Shown: positions 54,871 through 62,677 of the stretch, in pieces | Layout of the letters: every line of letters begins with the position of its first letter | Numbering within the stretch: the first letter of the stretch is position 1 | Origin: RYN-230 sp963713815 | Lineage (GTDB): Bacteria; Actinomycetota; Actinomycetes; Streptosporangiales; Streptosporangiaceae | DNA length: 64,000 bases | Direction: 5' to 3' | Assembly: GCA_963713815.1 (NCBI GenBank) | Contig: CAVQNH010000015.1 | Location: 62,001-126,000 of the forward strand | Made by a program: the position numbers and the translations under genes | The notes under the pieces: model-generated | Seen by the model: the letters and a program-made list of their open reading frames with translations, nothing else | What the model was told of the DNA's origin: nothing | Database searches by the model: none

Positions 54871-55682
54871 TGCGCCTCGACCAGCGCCCGCTCCACGAGG
54901 ACCCGGGCGAGATGCTCACGATAAGCCGGGCTGGCGTTGATGTCATCGCCCGGGCTCGTGCCTTCCGCGGCGTGCGCGGCGGCCTCCGCGGGCGCCGCCC
55001 CGGCGGCCAGCGCGCGCTCCACCCCGGCCGCCCGCACCGGCGTGCCCGCCATGTTCACCAGGGCGACCGCGCGGCCCTGCACCGCGACCCCGACGATGGC
55101 CCAGTCGATAGCGCGCTTGGTGAACTTCTGGAACGACCAGCCGGCCGCGTCCGGCGCCGGCACCGGGACCCGGATCTCGGTGAGCAGCTCGTCGGGCTCC
55201 AGCACCGTCTCGAACAGGCCCTGGAAGAAGTCGGCGGCCGGGATCTCCCGGGACCCGGCCGGCCCGCGGGCCACCAGCGTGGCGTCGAGGGCCAGGACGG
55301 TGGCGGGCAGGTCCGACGCGGGGTCGCTGTGCGCCAGCGACCCGCCGATGGTGCCGCGGTGGCGGACCTGGGGATCGCCCACCTGGCCCGCGGCGTGCGC
55401 GAGCAGCGGCACGGACCGGGCCAGCAGCTCAGAATGCTCCAGGTCGTGGTGGCGGGTCAGCGCCCCGATCGCGATGTGCCCGTCCTCTTCGCGGATGTAG
55501 CTGAGCTCCCGCACCGGCCCGAGATCGATGAGGACCTCCGGCATGGCGAGCCGCAGTTTCATCAGGGGCAGCAGCGAATGACCGCCGGCCAGGAACTTGC
55601 CGTCGTCGCCGTACTCGGTGATCAGGTCCAGCGCCTCCGCCACGGAATCCGCCCGGCGGTAGCTGAACGGCGCGGGAATCAT
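54861..55682 (-). CDS. Molybdenum hydroxylase FAD-binding (medium) subunit
   Basis: 273 residues of the CoxM/XdhB family. FAD-binding motifs are AGGHSLLPLMKLRLAMP near residue 32 and TIGGSLAHSDPASDLPA near residue 110; the C-terminal domain has FQKFTKRAIDWAIVGVAV. It passes electrons from the iron-sulfur subunit to an external acceptor. ATG 55682 overlaps the small-subunit stop as ATGA. The order large, small, medium is found in several actinobacterial form II clusters. Confidence 0.9.
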   Translation of the reverse strand: MIPAPFSYRRADSVAEALDLITEYGDDGKFLAGGHSLLPLMKLRLAMPEVLIDLGPVRELSYIREEDGHIAIGALTRHHDLEHSELLARSVPLLAHAAGQVGDPQVRHRGTIGGSLAHSDPASDLPATVLALDATLVARGPAGSREIPAADFFQGLFETVLEPDELLTEIRVPVPAPDAAGWSFQKFTKRAIDWAIVGVAVQGRAVALVNMAGTPVRAAGVERALAAGAAPAEAAAHAAEGTSPGDDINASPAYREHLARVLVERALVEAQVV

Positions 55683-56223
55683 GAGGCGCGCTCCTCCCCG
55701 GTGCCAGCCAAACCGGTGCCGCCAACCCGGTGCCAGCCAACCCGGTGCCTGCCAACCCGGTGGGCGCGAGCTCCGCCGCGGCCAGGACCGCCCGGACGAT
55801 GTTGTGGTAGCCGGTGCACCGGCAGAGGTTGCCCTCCAGCCCGGCCCGGACCTCAGCCTCGGTGGGGTGCGGGTTCTCCTGCAGCAGCGACACCGACGCC
55901 ATGACCATCCCCGGGGTGCAGAACCCGCACTGCAGCCCGTGCTCGGCGCGGAACGCGCGCTGCATGGGGTGCAGCTCGCCGCCCGGGCCGGCCAGCCCTT
56001 CCAGGGTGGTCACCTGGCGGCCGTCCGCCTGCGCCGCGAGGACCGTGCACGACTTCACCGACTCGCCGTCCAGCAGCACGGTGCACGCGCCGCACGAGGT
56101 GGTGTCGCAGCCGACGTTGGTGGCGGTCAGGCCGGCCGTCTCGCGCACGAAGTGCACGAGCAGCGTCCGGTCCTCCACGTCGGCCGCTACCGGCGCACCG
56201 TTGACCATCACTGTGACCTTCAC
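55679..56223 (-). CDS. Molybdenum hydroxylase 2Fe-2S (small) subunit, frameshifted near 55715
   Basis: About 180 residues. The plant-type cluster ligands are in GCDTTSCGACTVLLDG and the second cluster in QCGFCTPGMVMA and GNLCRCTGYHNIV, so both 2Fe-2S centres are complete. After the domain comes an unusual tail of TGLAG repeats from 15-bp DNA repeats. The frame then runs on past the FAD gene start; adding one base near 55715 restores the repeat and gives EERAS and a stop at 55679, overlapping the next ATG. GTG 56223 overlaps the large-subunit stop. Confidence 0.87.
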
Positions 56224-58478
56224 GCGCTGCCTTTCGCCTCGTTGATCGCCGCCCAGATCCGCTGCGGCGTGGCCGGCATGTCGATGTGCCGCACCCCGAG
56301 GTGCGCGACCGCGTCGATGACCGCGTTGTGCACGGCCGGGGTGGCGCCGATCGTGCCGGCCTCACCGATGCCTTTGACTCCGAGCGCGTTCACGCTGGTC
56401 GGGGTCTCCATCGCGAGCAGCTCGAAGGACGGCAGCTCGGTGGCCGTGATCGCCGCGTAGTCGGCCAGCGTGCTGGTCAGCGGGTTGCCCTCCGCGTCGT
56501 AGCGCACCTCTTCCAGCAGGGCCTGCGCCGCCCCCTGGGCGATGCCGCCGTGCCGCTGCCCTTCGGCCAGCACCGGGTTCAGCACCTTTCCGGCGTCGTC
56601 CACGGTGACGTGGCGGATCAGGGTGGCCTTCCCGGTCTGGGTGTCCACCTCGACCACGGCCAGGTGCGCCCCGAACGGGAACGTGGGGCTGGCCGGCCGG
56701 AAGTCCACCTCGGCGGACAGGCCGTCCGGCCCGGCCTGCGCGGCCACGGCCGCCCAGGTCAGCGCGGTCTCCGGGTCGCCGCGGACCTGCCAGGTCCCGC
56801 TGGCGGTGTCCAGCTCCAGGTCGGCGGCGCTGGCCTCGATCATGCCTGCGGCCACGTCCCGGGCCTGGTCCTTCACCTGGATCGCGGCCTGATGGACCGC
56901 GGTCCCGCCTAGCTGCAGCGACCGGGAGCCGTACGTGCCGACCCCGTGCGGCACCTGGTCCGTGTCCCCGTGGATCACGGTGATCCGGTCCATCGGGATG
57001 CCGAGCTGGTCGGTGACCAGCATGGCGAACGCGGTCTGGTGGCCCTGGCCGTGCGGCGAGCTGCCGGTGTACACCGTCGCCGCGCCGGTGGCGTCCACCA
57101 CCACGCGGGATGTCTCGCCCCCGGAGTAATCCCCGGCGGTGATCTCCACGTAGCTGGCCAGGCCGATGCCGAGCTGGACCGGGCCGCCCCGGGCGCGCCG
57201 CTGCGCCTGCTCGGCCCGCAGCCCGGCATAGCCGGCTCCGGACAGCACGGCGTCCAGCGCGGCCGCATAGTCCCCGGTGTCGTACACGGCACCGCTGGCG
57301 GTGGTGTACGGGAACGCCTCCGGCGCCACCACGTTCCGCCGCCGGACCTCGGCCGGGTCCATGCCGATCTCCGCCGCGAACAGGTCCACGGCCCGCTCGA
57401 TCGCGGCCGTGGCCTCCGGCCGCCCCGCGCCCCGGTAGGCCCCGATCGGGGTGGTGCTGGTGAGCACCGTGCGGAACGCGGATCCGCAGTACGCCAGGTC
57501 GTACACGCCGCTGGCCATCAGCTGGGTGAGCCCGGGCAGGAACGTGCCCCCTCGCGGGTAGGCCCCCGAGTCCTGGATGATGTCCAGGTGGTAGGCCAGG
57601 ATCCGGCCGTCCCGGCTCCCGCCGATCGTGATCGTGTGCCGCTGCGCCCGGCCGTGCACCATGCCGAGCAGGTTCTCGTTCCGGGTCTCCACCCAGCGCA
57701 CCGGGCGGCCGGTGTGCTTCGCCGCCCAGGCCACGATGATCGTGTCCCGCTCGACGGCGATCTTGGCGCCGAAGCCGCCGCCCACGTCGGGCGCGACGAC
57801 CCGCACCGCGGCGGCGTCCAGCCCGACCGCGGCGGCCAGCGCGTCCCGGGCCAGCTGCGCGTTCTGGGTACTCGCCCACAGGGTCAGCCGGCCGTCCGCC
57901 CAGCGGGCCGCGGCCGCGCGGCCCTCGAGCGGCAGCGGCGCGACCCGCTGGTTGGGGAACGTGCGCTGGACCACGACCTCGCAGCCGTCGAACGTACCCG
58001 GCGGGGCCGGCTCGCCCGCGGTGCGGATCACGTTGGAGTCGGTCCCGTCGAACAGCAGGGTGCCCCCGGCCAGGGCGTCGTCGAAGTCCACCACGGCGGG
58101 CAGCGGGTCGTAGTCCACGCTGACCAGCTCGGCCGCGTCCTCACCCTGGTAGCCCTGCTCGGTCACCACGATGGCCACGGCTTCGCCGACGTAGCGGACC
58201 CGGTCCGTGGCCAGCAACGGCTCGGTGGTGGGCCGGCCGCCGGCGGCCGGGATGTCGTCCATGTCGGCCGCGGTCAGCACGGCCACCACGCCGGGGGACG
58301 CCAGGGCCGCCCCGGTGTCGATGCCGGTGATCCGGGCGTGCGCGATCGGGCTGCGCACGAACGTGATCCGGCCCGCGCCGTCCAGTTCCGGGAGCCGCAG
58401 ATCATCGGTGTACACGCCGCCCTGCGTGAGCAGCCGGGGGTCCTCGGTGCGCACGACCCGGGTGCCAAGGATGCTCAC
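56220..58478 (-). CDS. Molybdenum hydroxylase large subunit, form II (not CO dehydrogenase)
   Basis: 752 residues of the xanthine oxidase/CoxL family. The active-site loop near residue 347 reads AYRGAGRPE. True aerobic CO dehydrogenase has AYRCSFR, so this is a form II enzyme of unknown substrate, probably an aldehyde or N-heterocycle. Other molybdopterin-site motifs are VAPDVGGGFGAK, GSSPHGQGHQT and the Glu-containing GVKGIGEAGTIG, whose Glu is the catalytic base. GTG 58478 has GGAGGAG 5-6 bases before it. It is the first gene of the L-S-M operon. Bases 58479-58645 contain no gene. Confidence 0.92.
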   Translation of the reverse strand: MSILGTRVVRTEDPRLLTQGGVYTDDLRLPELDGAGRITFVRSPIAHARITGIDTGAALASPGVVAVLTAADMDDIPAAGGRPTTEPLLATDRVRYVGEAVAIVVTEQGYQGEDAAELVSVDYDPLPAVVDFDDALAGGTLLFDGTDSNVIRTAGEPAPPGTFDGCEVVVQRTFPNQRVAPLPLEGRAAAARWADGRLTLWASTQNAQLARDALAAAVGLDAAAVRVVAPDVGGGFGAKIAVERDTIIVAWAAKHTGRPVRWVETRNENLLGMVHGRAQRHTITIGGSRDGRILAYHLDIIQDSGAYPRGGTFLPGLTQLMASGVYDLAYCGSAFRTVLTSTTPIGAYRGAGRPEATAAIERAVDLFAAEIGMDPAEVRRRNVVAPEAFPYTTASGAVYDTGDYAAALDAVLSGAGYAGLRAEQAQRRARGGPVQLGIGLASYVEITAGDYSGGETSRVVVDATGAATVYTGSSPHGQGHQTAFAMLVTDQLGIPMDRITVIHGDTDQVPHGVGTYGSRSLQLGGTAVHQAAIQVKDQARDVAAGMIEASAADLELDTASGTWQVRGDPETALTWAAVAAQAGPDGLSAEVDFRPASPTFPFGAHLAVVEVDTQTGKATLIRHVTVDDAGKVLNPVLAEGQRHGGIAQGAAQALLEEVRYDAEGNPLTSTLADYAAITATELPSFELLAMETPTSVNALGVKGIGEAGTIGATPAVHNAVIDAVAHLGVRHIDMPATPQRIWAAINEAKGSA

Positions 58479-58645
58479 AGTGTCTCCTCCGATGTTCGCG
58501 CCGTCCGGCGAACAAAACCCCACCGGCCACTCGGCCGGGCCTGACGGCCCACCCTCGCGAGCCGGAACCGGACGTCGCTCACAGGGTCTCCTCCGGTGTC
58601 CGGACGTCGCTCAGGGCCGGCCTCCTCGTCGTGTGTGCCATAACC

Positions 58646-60112
58646 CTAGACATCTTCCTCGAGTAGACCAAAAGTGGCATACCCACCCAGAAGTCCCTCG
58701 GCCGCGGTGAGGTCGGCGTCGAGCGGGCGGTCGGCCGTCCGCGGGTCGAGGACCGTGTCCGCGGCGTCGAAGGCGGCCCGCAGCGGCCCGCCGGCCGCCG
58801 GGGCGCGGTCCTGCATCCGGAGCACCCGGACCGCGGCGGCCAGCTCACAGGCCAGCACGGCCCGGTAGGCCGCCACCGCGTCGGTGCTGGCCCGGGCGGA
58901 CTGGGTGGAGAAGCCGGCGTGCTCTTCCACGCCGCGGGACAGCACGGCGCTGCCCAGCGCGGCCGGGCTGGCGAACCGGCGCAGGTCCGCCACCGCGGAC
59001 TGCGCGACGTACTCCAGGATCATGATGCCCGAGCTGGCCGGGGAGTCCGCGGCGAACGCGTGCAGGCCGGTGAAGGACGGCTCGACCAGGGTGCCCAGCC
59101 GGGCCGCGGACAGCGCCGCGGTCTGGAACAGCGCCGCGCGCGCCGAGTCGAGGGCCAGCCCGGCGTAGGCGGCGTGGAAGTTGCCGTTGTGCCACACCGC
59201 GTGGCCGGCCGGGTCGACGAGCGGATTCTCGCTGGCCGAGTTGAGCTCGGTGGTGACCACCTGGGTGGCGTACCCCAGCGAGTCCACCGCCGGCCCGTGG
59301 ACCTGGGGAAAGGCCCGGTAGCCGTAGGAGTCCTGGATCCGGGCCGGTTCCTGGGGGTCGCCGGCCAGCAGGGCCCGCATCCGGCTGGCCACCCGCTGCT
59401 GCCCGGCCGGGCGGCCCCGGTGCACCACCGGCGCGTACGGCTCCAGCGAGCCGCGCACCGCCAGCAGCGACAGGGCCGTGATCACCACCGCGGCGCGGAC
59501 CAGGATGCCCAGCTCGTGGCAGGCCAGCGCGGCCTCACCGAGCGTGGCGGCGTTGCTGCTCATGAACCCGAGCGCGTCGGCCGGGCGGAGCGGGAACCGC
59601 GGCGGCGGCCCGGTGCCGGTGCGCCAGGCCCGCTCGCCGATGAGGCACAGCCCGGTGGAGGCCAGCGCGGTCAGGTCGCCGGTGCCGATCGCCCCGTACA
59701 GCGGCACGGGCGGGGTGAAACCCCGGTTGATGGCGTCCGCGAGCACCTCGAGCACCGCCGGGTCCACCCCGGAACCGCCCACGCCGATCTGGTTCAGCCG
59801 GGTCACCAGCATGGCCCGGCCCAGATCGGCGGGCTGCAGCGGGCCCGACCCGGCGGCGTGGCTGCGGAGCACCCGCAGCCCGTGCTCGGCCAGGTCATCC
59901 TCGGCCAGCCCGACGTTGCGGTTCGCGCCGACCCCGGTGGTCCGGCCGTACACCGGCCGCCGGGCGGCCACGTCCCGGGCGGTCTCCCACCCGGCGCGGG
60001 CCGCCGTGACCGCCTCCGGCGCGACGGTGACCGGCGCCTCGTCCCGGGCCACCGCCGCGACCCCGGCGCAGGTCAGCGACGCCCCGTCGATGATGATCCC
60101 GGGGCGCGTCAT
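58646..60112 (-). CDS. Aromatic amino acid lyase (HAL/PAL) family protein with altered MIO triad
   Basis: 488 residues with the helical HAL fold: YGRTTGVGANRNV (catalytic Tyr55 region), NQIGVGGSGV, NSASENPLVD and QDSYGYRAFPQVHG. The MIO-forming Ala-Ser-Gly of the family is normally in a sequence like GASGDL; here residues 143-146 read GTGD (AIGTGDLTALA), so Ser is replaced by Thr and Ala by Gly. Activity as an ammonia lyase is therefore uncertain. ATG 60112 marks the start of homology; the frame is open much further upstream but only as antisense of the next gene. It lies 167 bases from the hydroxylase operon. Confidence 0.83.
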   Translation of the reverse strand: MTRPGIIIDGASLTCAGVAAVARDEAPVTVAPEAVTAARAGWETARDVAARRPVYGRTTGVGANRNVGLAEDDLAEHGLRVLRSHAAGSGPLQPADLGRAMLVTRLNQIGVGGSGVDPAVLEVLADAINRGFTPPVPLYGAIGTGDLTALASTGLCLIGERAWRTGTGPPPRFPLRPADALGFMSSNAATLGEAALACHELGILVRAAVVITALSLLAVRGSLEPYAPVVHRGRPAGQQRVASRMRALLAGDPQEPARIQDSYGYRAFPQVHGPAVDSLGYATQVVTTELNSASENPLVDPAGHAVWHNGNFHAAYAGLALDSARAALFQTAALSAARLGTLVEPSFTGLHAFAADSPASSGIMILEYVAQSAVADLRRFASPAALGSAVLSRGVEEHAGFSTQSARASTDAVAAYRAVLACELAAAVRVLRMQDRAPAAGGPLRAAFDAADTVLDPRTADRPLDADLTAAEGLLGGYATFGLLEEDV

Positions 60113-60278
60113 CCCGGCCGCCGGTGGTCGTCGTTGCGGATGATGGTGCGCCTTTCCGTGCTCCGCCGTTTCACGTCGCTGACCAGGCAGAATACGTGAC
60201 TCCATGGGCGGCGCTTTACGCACCGGACGATTACGGCATTTCAGGCGGCGCAGATCGCTAGCATGATTCGCTGATGCC

Positions 60279-60335
60279 AGGCGGCCGGCCCGTAGGCCGG
60301 TCGCCGGATATATAGGCGGCCGGCCCGCAGGCCGG
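60279..60335. promoter_or_regulatory. Duplicated palindromic element upstream of the CAP-domain gene
   Basis: Two 22-bp units, 60279-60300 and 60314-60335, differ at one base. Each contains CCGGCC and GGCCGG around a 4-base centre (CGTA or CGCA). They are 35 bp apart start to start, with the AT-rich GGATATATA between. The layout looks like paired operators or two hairpins 24-80 bases upstream of ATG 60359. Confidence 0.6.
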
Positions 60336-60358
60336 CGGCTGAGTACAGAGGTGGCGCG

Positions 60359-61132
60359 ATGACCCCCCGCGGATCCCGTGGCTCGTCGATCGCCGTCAGC
60401 GTGCTCATCACCGCGCTCGCGGTGGCGGCGGCGGTATTCCTCGTCGTCCGGCTGCCCGGCCGGGCCAGCGAGACGGCCGACAAGGCCGCCGCCCAGCCGC
60501 TGGCCGCCAGCGCGTCGCCGGCCCGGTCGTCTGCGTCCCCGAGCGCCACGCCGGGCCGGGGCGGTTCCCCGTCGGCGTCCCCGAGCACCCGGCCCCGCCG
60601 GCACCCCAAACGCCCCCGGCCGGCCGCGCCGCCCGCGACATCGGCCGCGCCGACGCCGGCCGCCCCGGCCAGCTCGGCCCCGGCCGCGGGCCAGTCCCCG
60701 GCCGGGCAGTCCGCCGCGGACCAGCAGGTGCTGGCCCTGATCAACCAGGCCCGGGCCCAGGCCGGGCTGCCCGCCTACACGATCAGCTCCGGCCTGGACA
60801 CCAGCGCCGCCCGGCACACCTCGGTGATGGCCGGGGGCTGCGGCCTGTCCCACCAGTGCCCGGGCGAGCCGGACCTGGGCGCCCGGGAGTCCGCGGCCGG
60901 GGTGCACTGGACCGCGGCCGGGGAGAACATCGGTGAGGGCGGCCCGGTGGCGGACACCCCGGCGGCGATCGCCCAGATGGCGGTCGGGCTGACCCAGAGC
61001 ATGCTGGACGAGAAGCCGCCCGACGACGGTCACCGCCTCAACATCCTCAGTTCCGCGTTCACCCACGCCGGGATCTCCGTGTACCGCGACAGTTCCGGCA
61101 CCGTGTGGATGACCCAGGATTTTTCTAACTAA
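60359..61132 (+). CDS. Secreted CAP-domain (SCP/PR-1-like) protein
   Basis: 257 residues. A signal-anchor helix (about residues 10-32) leads to a long Ser/Ala/Pro/Arg-rich linker (residues 40-125), which probably spans the wall, and then a CAP domain: QQVLALINQARAQAGLPAY, SAARHTSVMAGGCGLSHQ, AAGENIGEG and GHRLNILSSAFTHAGISVY. The His/Glu cavity residues of the CAP fold are present. Bacterial CAP proteins are extracellular with unclear function. The gene is divergent from the lyase gene. ATG 60359 has GAGG about 8 bases upstream. Confidence 0.88.
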   Translation: MTPRGSRGSSIAVSVLITALAVAAAVFLVVRLPGRASETADKAAAQPLAASASPARSSASPSATPGRGGSPSASPSTRPRRHPKRPRPAAPPATSAAPTPAAPASSAPAAGQSPAGQSAADQQVLALINQARAQAGLPAYTISSGLDTSAARHTSVMAGGCGLSHQCPGEPDLGARESAAGVHWTAAGENIGEGGPVADTPAAIAQMAVGLTQSMLDEKPPDDGHRLNILSSAFTHAGISVYRDSSGTVWMTQDFSN

Positions 61133-61247
61133 AACGGTCCGGGGTGACGCGTAACGCCCACCTCGCGACCCGGCCCGCCGGCGGGAACCGCCCGTCGTAG
61201 TGTGGGGAACCAAGGCCAGGGCGGACACCCGGCCGGGGAGGGCAGGG

Positions 61248-62189
61248 ATGCGGGCAATCACGGTCAGCGAGTTCGGCGGCCCGGAGGTGCTCAAGCCCAG
61301 CGAGGTCCTGGTGCCGGTGCCCGGGCCGGAGGACGTGCTCGTCCGGGTCCTCGCCGCCGGCGTGGGACCCTGGGACGTGTCCATGCGCCGCGGCGGCTGG
61401 ACCGGGCCGATGCCCTTCATCCCCGGCGGCGAGTTCGCCGGGGTCGTCGAGGGTCGCGACGGCGAGGACGCGGGCCTCGACGAGGGCGCGCCGGTCTACG
61501 GGTATCCCGGCCTGTCCGGCTGTTACGCGCAGTACGTGCGGTGCCCGGTCGAGCAGCTCGCCCCCATCCCGGCCGGCCTGCCCTGGACCGACGCGGCCGG
61601 CGCCCCCATCGACGCGCTCACGGCCCATCAGGGCCTGACCGACGTGCTGTCCGTGGGCCGCGGCGACGAGGTCCTGATCACCGCGGGCGCGGGCGGGCTG
61701 GGGCACCTCGCGGTGCAGATCGCCCGGAACCTCGGGGCCAGGATCGTGGCCACGGCCAGCCCGCAGCATCACGAGTTCGTGCATCACGGCGGGGCGGAGG
61801 TGGTCATCGACCACACCAAGCCCGACTGGCCCGACCAGGTCCGGGAGGTGATGGACGGCGGGGCCCAGCAGATCCTGGCCTGCGCGGGCCCGACCCTGGC
61901 GGGCGCGGCCCGCGCCGCCCGGGACGGGGCGACGATCGCCACCCCGGTGCACGGGGAGCTGCCGGACACCCCCGGCGTCACCTGGCGGACGTACAACGGC
62001 GAGCCCAGCGGCAGCCGCCTGATCCGGATGGCGCCCTGGTTCGACGACGGGCTGCTGTCGGTGGAAGTCGAGGCCAGGTACTTCTACGAGAACGCGGCCG
62101 AGGCCCACCGCCGGGTCGAGGAAGGCCACACCCGGGGCAAGGTGGTCCTGATCGTGGACAACGACCTGGCCCGGGAATGGGAAGTCTGA
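61248..62189 (+). CDS. Zinc-free quinone oxidoreductase-like MDR dehydrogenase
   Basis: 313 residues of the medium-chain dehydrogenase family: ITVSEFGGPEVL at the N-terminus, PGGEFAGVVEG, and the NADPH-binding ITAGAGGLGHLAVQIARNLGARIVA in outline. Zinc ligands are absent, as in quinone oxidoreductases (QorA type) that reduce quinones or alkenals using NADPH. It ends with a 10-residue charged tail. ATG 61248 is chosen over a GTG at 61200 because GGAGGGCAGGG precedes it and family homology begins there. Confidence 0.9.
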   Translation: MRAITVSEFGGPEVLKPSEVLVPVPGPEDVLVRVLAAGVGPWDVSMRRGGWTGPMPFIPGGEFAGVVEGRDGEDAGLDEGAPVYGYPGLSGCYAQYVRCPVEQLAPIPAGLPWTDAAGAPIDALTAHQGLTDVLSVGRGDEVLITAGAGGLGHLAVQIARNLGARIVATASPQHHEFVHHGGAEVVIDHTKPDWPDQVREVMDGGAQQILACAGPTLAGAARAARDGATIATPVHGELPDTPGVTWRTYNGEPSGSRLIRMAPWFDDGLLSVEVEARYFYENAAEAHRRVEEGHTRGKVVLIVDNDLAREWEV

Positions 62190-62192
62190 GCG

Positions 62193-62504
62193 CTACTCGT
62201 CGTAGCGGGTCGGCGGGAAGGCGCCCCGTTCCTCGGGCAGCTCACCCTCGGCCTTCTCCCGATCGATCTCTGCTCGTTCGTCCTGGTACTGCTCGGACTC
62301 GGTGATGTCCGTCGGCACCGGATCGTCGGTGGCCGGCGGCACCTCATCCGGCTCGTAGGGATCGATCCCGGCGTCTACCCGCTCCTCCTCGGTCAGCTCG
62401 GCGAGCTGGTCGTCGTCGGGGCGCAGGGGCAGGCCGCCGCCCTCGCGGCGGTCCTTGTGGAAGGCCGACGGCTCGGCTGGCGGCGGATCGGGCAGCTCGC
62501 TCAT
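62193..62504 (-). CDS. Small acidic protein of unknown function
   Basis: 103 residues, very rich in Asp, Glu and Pro (for example LTEEERVDAGIDPYEPDEVPPATDD), without hydrophobic segments; probably disordered. ATG 62504 has GGAGG near it. Similar small acidic proteins are common in actinobacteria but I know no function. It converges with the dehydrogenase gene, 3 bases apart. Confidence 0.65.
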   Translation of the reverse strand: MSELPDPPPAEPSAFHKDRREGGGLPLRPDDDQLAELTEEERVDAGIDPYEPDEVPPATDDPVPTDITESEQYQDERAEIDREKAEGELPEERGAFPPTRYDE

Positions 62505-62677
62505 GGCTCCTCCAGGGGATGCGGGAAAGATCGCCAGTTTCTCACGCTACGCCCGTGCGGCGGACCTCCCGGGGTGGGGGGCGGGCCGGCCGGGGCCTGC
62601 GGCCGGGCCGGAATCAGCCCGGCCCGGCGGTTGTTTTACCAGAACCTAAACCATCACCATTGGAGTGCAGAACGTCT

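Noticed and set aside
56220..58478. Calling the L-S-M operon aerobic CO dehydrogenase
   Set aside because: The active-site loop is AYRGAGR rather than AYRCSFR, so only a form II assignment is supported.
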